In this document: positions 17,948-26,719 of the stretch, one piece after another
How positions within the stretch are numbered: the first letter of the stretch is position 1
Layout: the number at the start of each line of letters is the position of its first letter
From: Planctomycetota bacterium
GTDB taxonomy: Bacteria; Planctomycetota; UBA1135; UBA2386
DNA: 64,000 nucleotides
Assembly: GCA_020848735.1 (NCBI GenBank)
Contig: JADLHO010000112.1
Span: 1-64,000 of the forward strand
Reading direction: 5' to 3'
Program-made: the position numbers and the translations under genes
Notes under the pieces: model-generated
What the model saw: only the letters and a program-made list of their open reading frames with translations
What the model was told of the DNA's origin: nothing
Databases searched by the model: none

Positions 17948-18589
17948 ATGTCGACTGGTTCCCAGAAGGCCAAGAAGAGTTCGTCCCAGAAGAAGCCCGC
18001 CGCCCCCGCGGTGAAGGCCTCTCCGAGCAGCGCCGCGCCGCGCCGCAACCGCGAGGCCGATGATCTCGACGACGATGAGGACGACGGTCTCGTCGCCGAA
18101 CGCATCGCCCCGAAGCCCGCGATCCGGCCGCGACTTCCCCGCCCGATGCCGCGCTCGTCGAGTGACGACCTGCTCCTCGCCGGCGCCTCGAGCTCCGGCA
18201 CGCCGTTCGGCCGCTGCGGCGGTCGTGCGATCCTCTCGCGCCTCGAGCGCGACCTCTGCGACCGCCTCACCAACCTCGGGGTCGCGCACAGCCATCGGCC
18301 GCGCCACTTCGAGGTGAAGCTCGACGACGAGTCGCTCGCGGCGTTCGCGCCCACCATGGTCCTCCGCGGTCGCGGGCGCGAGGGGAAGACCGTCGTCCTC
18401 GAGACCTCCGAGTCCAAGACGGACACGAACGTGCCCAAGATCAGGGCTTTCCGTCGGCAGTACGGCCTCGAGTTCTACGTCTGCCTCGTCGCGCCCGAGG
18501 AAGTGCTCGACGAGATCGCCTTCGACACCTACGACGAGTCGACGGCGGCGACCGACGTGCACACGCTCGTCAGTCGCCTCGCGGACTGA
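17948..18589 (+). CDS. Nuclease-fold-like protein with disordered Lys/Ser/Asp-rich N-terminus
   Basis: 213 residues. Residues 1-75 are low-complexity, Lys/Ser/Ala-rich then Asp-rich (DDLDDDEDDG). Residues of about 90-200 read like a PD-(D/E)xK nuclease core: a helix with SRLERDLCDRLTNLGV, then FAPTMVL (Pro135-Thr136 where Pro-Asp is usual), then VVLETSES (Glu152, with Ser where Lys is usual), then KIRAFRRQYGLEFYVCLV. The catalytic Asp and Lys appear replaced, so nuclease activity is doubtful. The fold call is mine by pattern only. It lies upstream of the GreA-fusion gene, with a strong hairpin between them. Confidence 0.75.
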   Translation: MSTGSQKAKKSSSQKKPAAPAVKASPSSAAPRRNREADDLDDDEDDGLVAERIAPKPAIRPRLPRPMPRSSSDDLLLAGASSSGTPFGRCGGRAILSRLERDLCDRLTNLGVAHSHRPRHFEVKLDDESLAAFAPTMVLRGRGREGKTVVLETSESKTDTNVPKIRAFRRQYGLEFYVCLVAPEEVLDEIAFDTYDESTAATDVHTLVSRLAD

Positions 18590-18605
18590 GTGCGTCGCCC
18601 GCGAC

Positions 18606-18639
18606 GCGCGCGTGCAAGTCAGACGTTTGCACCGCGCGC
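18606..18639 (+). terminator. Strong hairpin between the nuclease-like gene and the GreA-fusion gene
   Basis: 12-bp stem with a single bulged C, arms GCGCGCGTGCAA and TTGCACCGCGCGC, and a 9-nt loop. No T-run follows. It begins about 17 bp after the upstream stop and lies 57 bp before the next start, so it is a terminator or a 3'-end stabiliser. Confidence 0.5.
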
Positions 18640-18681
18640 CTCGCTGGCTATCGTGCTCGGCCCCCCAACCGTCCCGGTCGT

Positions 18682-18686
18682 GGAGG
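18682..18686 (+). promoter_or_regulatory. Ribosome binding site selecting a TTG start
   Basis: GGAGG lies 10 nt before the TTG at 18697, which is the main reason for choosing that non-ATG start. Confidence 0.65.
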
Positions 18687-18696
18687 CCACCCAGCC

Positions 18697-20874
18697 TTGG
18701 TCGCGCAGGACTACCTCGCTCTCGTTCATTCGTCCGATCTGGATGGCCTGCAAAGCGCCTGGAACTCGGCGCTCGGCAGCCCCGGCGAGGTGCTCAGCTA
18801 CTCGCGAACCCTGACCGAGCTCACCGAACGCGGTGAACTCGGCACCGCACTCGACCTCGGCCTGAGGATGATCGAGGCGCTCGAGCAGGCGGGTCGAGCC
18901 GCCGATGCCTTCGAGCTCGGCCTCGCGATCGTCGGGAAGCAGACGAACAACGAGAGCTTCTCGAAACGCCTCTTCGCGCTGGTCCAACGCGCGTTCGGCA
19001 GCACGGACTGGCTCCCGGTCGCACTCGAAGCCAGCGGACTCTCGGAGACGAACCTCGTCCCCGCCGCCTTCGAGGCCTTCGAACTGGCCCGGCGATTCAC
19101 GCCGGGCCATGTCGTGTACCACCGTGCGGGTTGGGGCGAAGGCGTGGTCGAGGAGCTCGACGCCGCCGCGCGCACCGTGCGCATCCGCTTCGTCAGCGGC
19201 GGCACGAAGGAGCTCCCGCTGAAGAGCGCACTCGAGAGCCTGCGACCGCTCGAGCGCGACGACCTCCGCACGATGCGTCTCACGCGCGCCGAGGACCTCG
19301 CGAAGCTCGCGGAGGAAGACCCCGCGAGCGTCATCCGCATGGCGGCGCGGATGTACCGAGGCACGATCAACAGCCTCCAGCTCAAGACCGAGCTCGTCGG
19401 GACGGTCACCGAGAAGAAGTGGGCCGGCTGGTGGAAGCGCGCCAAGGTCGCGGCGTCGAACGATCCGTGGCTGCAGGTCGACGGCAGTGCGACGCGCCCG
19501 GTCTTCGTCCTCCGCCGCGCCCCGCTCTCGCTGGCCGACGAGGCGCGCAAGTCGCTTTCGCACGCGCGCTCGCTGCCGGAGTACCTCGAGACCTGCCGCG
19601 ACTACCTCGCGCGCGGCCTCGACGACCGGGCGCAGGGCCTGATCCTCGATCTCGCGCAGCAGCGCGTCGAGAAGGACCTGCACGGCTCGGGTGAGTCGGC
19701 CGCGCACCTGGTCGACGGCATCCTGTTCCTCGCGGAGCACGGGCGCTCGACGTCGGTCTCGGCGGCGCACGAGATGCGCGAGCTGCTCATGACGCCGAGC
19801 GGGCTCACGCCGGAGAACTTCGACAACCTCGCGACGCAGGCGTCGCGCGAGCACGCCGTGCGCCTCCTGCCCGAGGCCCTCGGCGAGGACTGGGCGGATC
19901 AGTGCGCGGCCGCGATCACCCGTTTCCCGATGTCGGTGATCGAGCATCTGATCGCGCTCATGCAGGAGAAGAAGAAGGCGGGCGCCCTCTCGCCCGTCTG
20001 GGCGGCGATCGCGCCGTATCCGCGGCGCTATCCGACGCTGACCTGGCTCCTCGCGAAGCTCCACTCCGAGGGTGCATTCGAGGGCCGCGAAGACGCGCCC
20101 GACAACCCGACGGTCTGTCGCGTCATGCTGCACCTCTGCCGCATGATCGCCACCGATCCGCGCTCGGACGCCGCGATGCACCGCGTGATGCAGCGGATCG
20201 CCTCGCTGCTGACGGGCCGCAAGGGACCGCTCACGCGCTGTCTCGAGACCATCGGCCGGGACGACCTCGCCGCATTCCTCGGCATCGCCGAGCGCGGCAA
20301 CAACGAGTTCCCGCAGGAGATCACCGACGCGATCCTGCGGAGCGTCGCACGTCGCTTCCCCGACATCACGAGCAAGCCCGAGCGCCCGTTCTGGGAGCAC
20401 GACGAGCTGATCTTCGTGACGACCGAGGGCTACCAGCGCCGTCGCGAGGAGTACCGCGTGCTCGTCGACGTGAAGATCCCGCTCAACGCGAAGGCCATCG
20501 GCGCCGCCGCGGCCCTCGGCGACCTCAGCGAGAACAGCGAGTGGGAGTCCGCGATGGAGGAGCAGCGCAACCTGACGGGTCGCGCCGAGGACATGACGCG
20601 CGAACTCCGTCGCGCCAAGCTCATCGAGGATCAGGAGATCCCCGACGGCATCGTCACCCCGGGCACCCGCGTCGGGATCACCTGGCTCGACGACGGGACG
20701 CAGGCGAAGTACCGCGTGCTCGGCCCCTGGGACTGCATCGCCGACGACATCATCAACTACAAGGCGCCGCTGGGAGCCTCGCTGGTGGGCTGTCGGCCGT
20801 CGGAAGAGGTCGTCTTCGAGAGCCAGGACGGGCCGCGTCGGATCCGCATCGACACGGTCGAGCGGATCGTCTGA
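18697..20874 (+). CDS. greA: GreA/GreB-type transcription elongation factor with large N-terminal fusion
   Basis: 725 residues, against about 158 for ordinary GreA. The last roughly 165 residues are GreA-like. The coiled-coil tip GDLSENSEWESAMEEQ carries the acidic pair (Asp609, Glu612) that stimulates RNA polymerase to cleave backtracked transcripts, and the C-terminal globular domain follows (VTPGTRVGITWLDDG, APLGASLVGCRPSE). The first roughly 550 residues are mostly helical with no motif I can name; a short beta segment (GHVVYHRAGWGEGVVEELD) resembles a CarD/TRCF-like or Tudor-like strand set. Chlamydiae have a GreA of about 715 residues with a comparable extension, so this is a PVC trait, not an accident. 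It is cytoplasmic and starts at TTG with a good GGAGG. Confidence 0.9.
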   Translation: MVAQDYLALVHSSDLDGLQSAWNSALGSPGEVLSYSRTLTELTERGELGTALDLGLRMIEALEQAGRAADAFELGLAIVGKQTNNESFSKRLFALVQRAFGSTDWLPVALEASGLSETNLVPAAFEAFELARRFTPGHVVYHRAGWGEGVVEELDAAARTVRIRFVSGGTKELPLKSALESLRPLERDDLRTMRLTRAEDLAKLAEEDPASVIRMAARMYRGTINSLQLKTELVGTVTEKKWAGWWKRAKVAASNDPWLQVDGSATRPVFVLRRAPLSLADEARKSLSHARSLPEYLETCRDYLARGLDDRAQGLILDLAQQRVEKDLHGSGESAAHLVDGILFLAEHGRSTSVSAAHEMRELLMTPSGLTPENFDNLATQASREHAVRLLPEALGEDWADQCAAAITRFPMSVIEHLIALMQEKKKAGALSPVWAAIAPYPRRYPTLTWLLAKLHSEGAFEGREDAPDNPTVCRVMLHLCRMIATDPRSDAAMHRVMQRIASLLTGRKGPLTRCLETIGRDDLAAFLGIAERGNNEFPQEITDAILRSVARRFPDITSKPERPFWEHDELIFVTTEGYQRRREEYRVLVDVKIPLNAKAIGAAAALGDLSENSEWESAMEEQRNLTGRAEDMTRELRRAKLIEDQEIPDGIVTPGTRVGITWLDDGTQAKYRVLGPWDCIADDIINYKAPLGASLVGCRPSEEVVFESQDGPRRIRIDTVERIV

Positions 20875-20997
20875 TTCCTCGACGCTCGGCCCCGCCGAGC
20901 GACCCGACGCCGACCCGGAGAAGCGCCCGGGTCCGTTGCGATCGCGAAGACCTGGCTATGGTTCGCGCCGTCCTCTGGTCGACGGACGGCTCGCCCC

Positions 20998-22755
20998 ATG
21001 CGATTCCGCTTCGCCTCGCTCCTCCTCCTGTCCGCCGCGATCCCGCTCGGCTGCGCCCGCATCGAGCGAACGACGGGCATCGAGCCCTACGAGGGCCGCC
21101 TCCTGGTCGCACGCGCCCGCGTCAGCGGCGAGCTCGGCGGTGAGGTCGCCGTCGCGGACCCGCGCGGCCTGCACTCCGCGGTGCGCCTCGTCGTCCCCGC
21201 GGGTGCCCTGCCGGCGGACACCGAGCTGTCGATCTGGGTTCGCTACGGCGACCCGCGCCTGCCGAGCGTGGTGCAGACCTTCGAACTCGAGCCGCGCGGT
21301 CTCCGACTCGCGATCCCCGCGAGCTTCGATGTGCAGTACTCGGAGTCCTACGAACTCACCGCGGGCGGGGTCTGGAACGAACTCGACGTCGTCCCCTGGT
21401 CGTTCGTCGACGACCCGGCGAAGGACCTCCGGATGCACGAGGCGCGCTCGCACGACGTGGACGACAACGTCGTCGGCACGCAGATCGAGCAGCTCGGGTC
21501 GGTGTTCTGCATGCACCGCGAGCTGCGCACCCTGACGCTGCCGGCCGCCGAACTCGTCGACCCCGAGACCCCGGTGCACGCCACGCTGGTGGAAGGCCTG
21601 CCCGTCGAGACCGTCGGCGGCGAGCGCGCCTACCGCATCGGCCGCGGCACGCTGGCGGGCTTCTTCGCGGGACAGGTCTCTCGCAATCTGCTGGTGGTGC
21701 CCGGCGTGTTCGGGGATTCGCTCGTGCTGGCCGGCGACAACGGTCTGCTCCCGCAGGACTCGACCGAGGGTCTCAACGGCGACTTCGACAACATCGTCGT
21801 CTTCCGCTTCGCCGCCGGCCGGGCGATCCGCGAGAACGGCAATCGCCTCTACGACCTCCTCCGGCAGCGCATCGCGCCCGGCTTCCGTTGCGATGCCATC
21901 GCACACGGCGGCGGAGGACTCGTGTTGCGCTGGGCTCTCGAGCAGGCGCACGCCGACGAGAGCCGCACGGGCTACGCCCCGATGGACCGTCCGCTCGGCG
22001 AGCACTTCGACCGCGTGGTCCTGCTCGCGACGCCGAACGACGGGGCGCCGGCCGTCGCGCTGCGCTTCGAGGCGATCCTCGCCGCGGCGGACACCGCCGA
22101 TGCCCGCTTCGTGCAGGGGCTCGCCGACCTCATCCCGGGCCGCAGCCCCGTGATCGACCTGCTCGGTGCGGCGCCGCCGCCCACGGGCCAGCGCTACTAC
22201 TCGATCGCGGGTGATGTCGCGGGCGGCGGCAGCGACGGGCTGGTGGAGGTCTCGAGTGCCGTCGGGCGGGACGGCTCGTGGCCGCACCTCGAATCCCACC
22301 TCGTGTTCAGCGGTCCGTCCTACGACCACTACACGCTGATCGCCGGAGCACGACGCACCGGGGTGGCGCTGCAGGCGCGCCTCTGGTTCGACAAGGTCTC
22401 GGCGAACAGCCGGCCCGTCGTCGGCTCGGTGCTGTCGCCGGTCGGGGTGGTCGCGGGCGTCGTCGAAGTGCCCTACGCGCTCGTCGACGCGGACAGCGAC
22501 GTCTGCTCGGTCGCCGCGGTCTGGACCATCGACGGGGCACATTGGTCGATCGCGACACCGGCCGACGGCTTCGGCTACGTCCAGACCAAGAACTCGACGC
22601 CCGCCCCCGGACTCGGCCACCGCTTCTACTGGAACACCGTGGCCGATGGAGTCGGGACCGGAATCCAGCAGCGCGCCGTGCTGCGCATCGTGGCTTCCGA
22701 CGGCGGCGGCTACGGCGTGGTCGGCGAAACCGGTTGGTTCGGCGTCGCCAACTGA
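20998..22755 (+). CDS. Lipoprotein with lipase-like alpha/beta hydrolase fold, nucleophile replaced by Gly
   Basis: 585 residues. The N-terminus has a hydrophobic core and ends in IPLGC, a near-lipobox (Pro at -3 is unusual). A ZU5-like beta domain follows (VRLVVPAGALPADTELSIW). A lipase/LCAT-like region starts at LLVVPGVFGDSL. The nucleophile elbow reads AIAHGGGGLVLRW where G/A-H-S-x-G-G is expected, so Gly304 stands in place of the catalytic Ser. Later segments keep the Asp-type (GGGSDGLVEVSS) and His-type (YDHYTLI) contexts. The C-terminal 130 residues look Ig-like. It is probably a non-catalytic binding protein, or uses another residue. Confidence 0.85.
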   Translation: MRFRFASLLLLSAAIPLGCARIERTTGIEPYEGRLLVARARVSGELGGEVAVADPRGLHSAVRLVVPAGALPADTELSIWVRYGDPRLPSVVQTFELEPRGLRLAIPASFDVQYSESYELTAGGVWNELDVVPWSFVDDPAKDLRMHEARSHDVDDNVVGTQIEQLGSVFCMHRELRTLTLPAAELVDPETPVHATLVEGLPVETVGGERAYRIGRGTLAGFFAGQVSRNLLVVPGVFGDSLVLAGDNGLLPQDSTEGLNGDFDNIVVFRFAAGRAIRENGNRLYDLLRQRIAPGFRCDAIAHGGGGLVLRWALEQAHADESRTGYAPMDRPLGEHFDRVVLLATPNDGAPAVALRFEAILAAADTADARFVQGLADLIPGRSPVIDLLGAAPPPTGQRYYSIAGDVAGGGSDGLVEVSSAVGRDGSWPHLESHLVFSGPSYDHYTLIAGARRTGVALQARLWFDKVSANSRPVVGSVLSPVGVVAGVVEVPYALVDADSDVCSVAAVWTIDGAHWSIATPADGFGYVQTKNSTPAPGLGHRFYWNTVADGVGTGIQQRAVLRIVASDGGGYGVVGETGWFGVAN

Positions 22756-22784
22756 CGGCGTCCGCGGCGACGATTCCGGTTCGC

Positions 22785-23498
22785 ATGCATCCCGAACCAG
22801 TGCGCCTGGAGCTCCATCCGGCGCCCGATCACCGGGTCGTCGCCGACCGGCTGCCGGGAACCAGGCCCGCGTTCGTCTGGCTCCACGGCCTGTGCTCGGT
22901 GCGCGGAGGCGAGAAGAGCCACGCGCTCTTCGAACTCGCGGCGCGGCTCGGACGCGAAGCCTGGCGATTCGATTTCCGTGGTCATGGCGAGTCGAGCCAG
23001 GCGCTCCGCGACACGACCCTCTCCGACCTGCTCGACGACGCGAACGCAGTGCTCGCACAGGCCGGTCGATCGTGGTTGGTCGGCTCGTCGTTGGGTGGCC
23101 TCGTCGCCGCGTGGATCGCCGCCCGGCAACCGCAGTCGGTGGAGGGCCTCGTCCTCCTCGCGCCGGCCCTGCAGTTCCTGCCGCGCATGCGCGCGATGGC
23201 GCGGAACGACGGTCGGATCACGCTCGCACACGCCACCGGCCTCATCGAGTTCGGCCCGCGCATGCACGACGACCTCGCCGGGTTCGACGAACGCGAACTC
23301 GCCGCGGCGATCGCAGCGCCCACGTTCATCGCGCATGGCGAGTCCGACGATTCCGTCCCGCTCGCCGCGAGTGAGGACTTCGTCGCGCGGCTCGCCGCCG
23401 GGCGACGACGACTCCTCGTGGTGCCGCATGGGGATCACCGCCTCAATCGCGAGATCGCCGCCATCCTCGCCGCCGCCGGCGAATTCCACGGCTGGTGA
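22785..23498 (+). CDS. Alpha/beta hydrolase
   Basis: 237 residues, cytoplasmic, no signal. It has the oxyanion segment LHGLCS, DFRGHGES, the nucleophile elbow VGSSLGG (Ser102), an acid in HGESDDSVP (Asp188 or Asp189) and His218 in HGDHRLN, so the triad is intact. The small cap and length fit a serine-aminopeptidase-like or esterase-like member of the superfamily. The start ATG is 29 bp after the previous stop and it may be co-transcribed with the lipase-like lipoprotein and the TPR gene. The substrate is unknown. Confidence 0.88.
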   Translation: MHPEPVRLELHPAPDHRVVADRLPGTRPAFVWLHGLCSVRGGEKSHALFELAARLGREAWRFDFRGHGESSQALRDTTLSDLLDDANAVLAQAGRSWLVGSSLGGLVAAWIAARQPQSVEGLVLLAPALQFLPRMRAMARNDGRITLAHATGLIEFGPRMHDDLAGFDERELAAAIAAPTFIAHGESDDSVPLAASEDFVARLAAGRRRLLVVPHGDHRLNREIAAILAAAGEFHGW

Positions 23499-23550
23499 CG
23501 AGCGCACCGCTCGATTGCCACGCGCCCCTTCCGCGGTCAAACTCCCGCGG

Positions 23551-24057
23551 GTGAAGGTCCCCAAGACGCTGGAGCGCCTCGCCGTCGAAGTCGAGGGCTG
23601 GCTCGACCTGGGCTGCCCCGAGCACGCGCTCGGCCGCATGGCCCCGCTCCTCGAGACGCCCAACGCGCGCCCCGTCGCGCTCCTGCTCCGGATCCGCGCC
23701 CTCGTGGACCTCGAGCGCTACGCCGAGGCGCTCGATGCCCTGGACGAGATCGCGTACTTCGAGCACGACCCCGAGTGGCGTCTCGTGACCGAGGGTCGCT
23801 GTCGTCGTCGCCTCGACGACCTCGAGGGCGCGACCCGCTGCATGCGCCGCCTCATCGAGGTCGACCCGCGCTCCGCGGTCGGCCACTACAACCTCGCCTG
23901 CTATCTCGCCCTCGCCGGCGAGACCGAGGAAGCGCTCGAACAGGTGACGATCGCATGCGGCATGGACGAAGCGCTGCGCACCCACGCCGTCACCGAGACC
24001 GATCTCGACGTGCTTCGCGACGATCCACGATTCGCGGCACTCATGCCCAGCGGCTGA
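23551..24057 (+). CDS. Small TPR protein
   Basis: 168 residues from a GTG at 23551; an upstream in-frame TTG is possible. It has three to four TPR-like helical pairs (GCPEHALGRMAPLLE, ERYAEALDALDEIAYF, DLEGATRCMRRLIEVDPRS). It ends in the TPR-end-of-group pattern (YNLACYLALAGETEEALEQV, then LRDDPRFAAL). It is probably a cytoplasmic protein-interaction module. It is convergent with the acidic protein gene, 28 bp apart. Confidence 0.82.
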   Translation: MKVPKTLERLAVEVEGWLDLGCPEHALGRMAPLLETPNARPVALLLRIRALVDLERYAEALDALDEIAYFEHDPEWRLVTEGRCRRRLDDLEGATRCMRRLIEVDPRSAVGHYNLACYLALAGETEEALEQVTIACGMDEALRTHAVTETDLDVLRDDPRFAALMPSG

Positions 24058-24085
24058 TCGCCGCGCGGATCATCGGGGCCGACGG

Positions 24086-24679
24086 CTATTGGGCCAGCCT
24101 CTCGAAGAGCCGGTCGACGTCTTCCGTCGTCACTCCCGTCACGGCCCTCAACTCCTCGATCACGAGCGAGACCTGCGACTCGATCAGCATCAGGCGCTCG
24201 ATGCAGTTCCGCAGCGGTGTCGGCATGGCCTCCTTCCTCTGCTCCGCGCCCCTCGGCTTCCATCGTCGGCGCTGATGGTCCAAGGCCCCATACAACATCC
24301 ACGCTCCCTCCACCTTCGGGGCGAGGTCCGCCAGCGTCGCGAAGTTCGGTCCCACCGCTCCGAACACGGCATCGAGCGTGGACTCTCCGTAATCCGTCAG
24401 CAGGAGCGTCACCGCGCGTTCCGACACGTCGAAGAGACCGGACAGGTGCATGATCGCGGCGACGTCGTGCATCCGGTACCTCACCATCTGCGTGAGGAGG
24501 ATCGCGGCCTCCAGCGGTGTGTAACCCTCACCGTCCTTCCGCAAGCGCGCCTCGAACTCTTCGTCTTCGAGGTCAAAGAGCTGCTCCTCCTCGTCCTCGC
24601 TGTCCCCTTCGTACTCTTCGTACTCTTCGCCCTCTTCGTCGTCTTCCTCGGACCATGGCTGGCTGTCCTCGCCGTTCAT
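24086..24679 (-). CDS. Acidic protein of unknown function
   Basis: 197 residues. The first 45 are a nearly uninterrupted run of Asp/Glu with Tyr and Gly (SEEDDEEGEEYEEYEGD). The remainder is helical (TPLEAAILLTQMVRYRMHDV, CIERLMLIESQVSLVIEELR). There is no signal peptide or membrane segment. The acidic tail may bind a basic partner or a metal; no family is recognised. It borders the accessory stretch. Confidence 0.7.
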   Translation of the reverse strand: MNGEDSQPWSEEDDEEGEEYEEYEGDSEDEEEQLFDLEDEEFEARLRKDGEGYTPLEAAILLTQMVRYRMHDVAAIMHLSGLFDVSERAVTLLLTDYGESTLDAVFGAVGPNFATLADLAPKVEGAWMLYGALDHQRRRWKPRGAEQRKEAMPTPLRNCIERLMLIESQVSLVIEELRAVTGVTTEDVDRLFERLAQ

Positions 24680-25036
24680 GGCGGGGCATTCTGCAAGAAC
24701 CGGCCGGACCCGTCAGCCCCCGGCACCGCATCGCGCGGCTCGAGCCGCCGAGAGACGGGGTGACACGCCGCCCGACGACCGACATGACCGCCCAGCGACG
24801 AGGATGAACTTCGGCCTCCCGGCCACACTCTGCCGCTTGCCAGTGGAACTCGGGGCCCCTTGCGCCATCGCGCCGGCGAGCACGGAGGGCCGTTCGAAGG
24901 GCGCCACGACGGACGCGAAACCCGAACCTCGTCGGGCGATGCGGGGCCAGGTCACCCTCTCGGGTGTGAGTTCGGATTCGGGCATCTCACGCAGCCCACA
25001 CGAGGGTGGACCACATGGGCTCCCGGCGATCTGACT
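24680..25036. other. Gene-free edge of the accessory stretch
   Basis: About 360 bp with no supported gene. It may contain the end of the decayed transposon whose transposase remnant follows, but I found no terminal inverted repeat. Confidence 0.5.
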
Positions 25037-25702
25037 TCAGGTACGCGCGGAGTCGAGCACATGCTGATCACCGTAGTGCGACCAGCGCATTCCGCTGCGC
25101 TAGAGGCGCGCCTGCACGAGGTTCTTGGCCGCCGACTCCACGGGGCCACTGCCAATCGGCAGGCCCAAGGCGATGAACTGCGCGTACCGCATCCGCTCCC
25201 GATGATCGCGGAAGTACCCGATGGCGTTGCCGAGGACCTTCCGTTCGTTGCAGTCCCCCGGCAGCAGCCTGCGGTAACAAGACATCGAGCGGACGACGTG
25301 CTCGACACCGTGCTGGTCGAGCCGGAGTTTCTCCCGCTGCTTCTCATCCCGGCGTCTCGCCTCGGCCGTGTCGCCATGGATCGCCGTGGCCGCCGTCATC
25401 AGGTTCTCGGCAACATGGAAGAAGTCGAGGATCCAGATCGCGCCGACCAACTCGCTTCGAGCTGCGGCTGCGGCCCAGATCGTCTCTTTGCCATCGCAGA
25501 GCACCACGACTTGGCGAGAGTCCCGCGCTCGCCTGACACGCGACACCAGCTCGACGACGTCGTCGAGCAGCGACCGAAGTTTGACGCCTTGGGCCATCCC
25601 CCCGAAGGCGAGGGAAGCGCGGGCGGCAGTGGAGTCCACCGCCGTCCGCCCTTCGGGCGTGTTGGCCTCAGGTCGGCGCTCGGGTTGCTTCCCAGCAGAG
25701 CC
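25037..25702 (-). pseudogene. Decayed ISKra4-type transposase fragment with internal amber stop
   Basis: Reads as the C-terminal part of an ISKra4-family DDE transposase: QVVVLCDGKETIW, then IWILDFFHVAENLMTAA, then YFRDHRERMRYAQF, then LPIGSGPVESAAKNLVQARL. A TAG at 25100-25102 interrupts the frame where the family has Lys or Gln, and the frame continues RSGMRWSHYGDQHVL before a TGA at 25037. The N-terminal half is missing: an in-frame stop lies at 25703-25705. No terminal inverted repeat was identified. It marks past transposition in the accessory stretch. Confidence 0.78.
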
Positions 25703-25878
25703 CTATCCTCCGCCTGAGCGCCGCGGACCGTAGGTGCGCGCGGGCACAGCGCAAGGGCTTGCTGCCCCGGACTCGACTCCCGGGCCGCCGCCGCTACCCT
25801 CCGCATCGGCCAATCTTTCCGGAAGACCTCCGGACAGACTTACTGGAACCGACACCTCCCACCGCAAAGCTCGCCACA

Positions 25879-26664
25879 ATGCTCCGCCGTCCTCACAGAA
25901 GTCGATTGTTGATGCTGGCACTGGCGGGGTGCGGCGTGGCCGCCGGCTTCGCAATTGTCCAACTCGTATTGAATGCCGAAAAGTCGGCCCACAGCCAAGA
26001 CGCAGCATCGTCTTCGACCGCTGGCAAACCACCAGCGCCTTCGTTGCACGGCGCGGCGTCACGGCCATTCACTCCGCCGACACGGATCGCGGCGGCTCCT
26101 TCGGCTGATCCAGCGCGCAGCGCGGTTGTGCCAGTGTCGCAGCAGACGCCTAGCCAGGAGCCGACACTCCCGGAAACGCCACCCCCGGTTCCCGCGCACG
26201 AGGTCGTAAGGCGCAATTTTGGCTCATGGATCTCGCTGGCAGCCGAGCAGGGCATCTCTGTACCGCGGGATTTCCTATTACCCGCAGAGTTGCATGAGGA
26301 GTTTGCGAGGTGCTTCGGCGAATTCGAAGACGCCCGCCGAGCGGTGGAGGCGCGGAGAATGCCCATTGTAGAGCAAATCCGGCAGCTGAAGGAGCGGCAG
26401 GGCGCATATGAGGAATATCAGCTTCATGACTCCGACGATGCGGCGGCGGAAGAAGCCCAACGGAAGGCGCTTCGGCAGGCGAAGAAGCCCAGCGCTGTCA
26501 ATCAAACCGTGATTGCGTCCGGCAGCGGAAGGGTAACGCGCATCATCCGCGTTGATCCGGCCGATCACCCTGATCTTCCTCACATCTACTACGTTTTCGA
26601 CGGCGCGAGGAGGAAGTACGTCGAGGATTTCTACATGTACCTTGGACCTTACCTGGGGCGGTGA
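25879..26664 (+). CDS. Membrane-anchored or exported protein with Pro-rich linker and coiled coil
   Basis: 261 residues from the ATG at 25879. A basic start and one hydrophobic segment (LLMLALAGCGVAAGFAIVQLVL) give a signal anchor. An Ala/Ser/Pro/Thr-rich linker (about 35-115) and a helical region (EFARCFGEFEDARRAVEARR, QIRQLKERQGAYEEY) follow, then a short C-terminal beta region (HIYYVFDGARRKYVEDFYMY). Base composition is visibly less GC-rich than the core genes. It lies 55 bp before the small Cys-rich gene, which probably shares its transcript. No family recognised. Confidence 0.72.
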   Translation: MLRRPHRSRLLMLALAGCGVAAGFAIVQLVLNAEKSAHSQDAASSSTAGKPPAPSLHGAASRPFTPPTRIAAAPSADPARSAVVPVSQQTPSQEPTLPETPPPVPAHEVVRRNFGSWISLAAEQGISVPRDFLLPAELHEEFARCFGEFEDARRAVEARRMPIVEQIRQLKERQGAYEEYQLHDSDDAAAEEAQRKALRQAKKPSAVNQTVIASGSGRVTRIIRVDPADHPDLPHIYYVFDGARRKYVEDFYMYLGPYLGR

Positions 26665-26700
26665 TCCCTGACATCGCCCCGGTTCTAGTCACGCTCACAG

Positions 26701-26710
26701 GGAGAGGAAA
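26701..26710 (+). promoter_or_regulatory. Strong ribosome binding site of the Cys-rich gene
   Basis: GGAGAGGAAA ends 9 nt before the ATG at 26720, one of the best Shine-Dalgarno matches in the window. Confidence 0.6.
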
Positions 26711-26719
26711 GACGTCACG

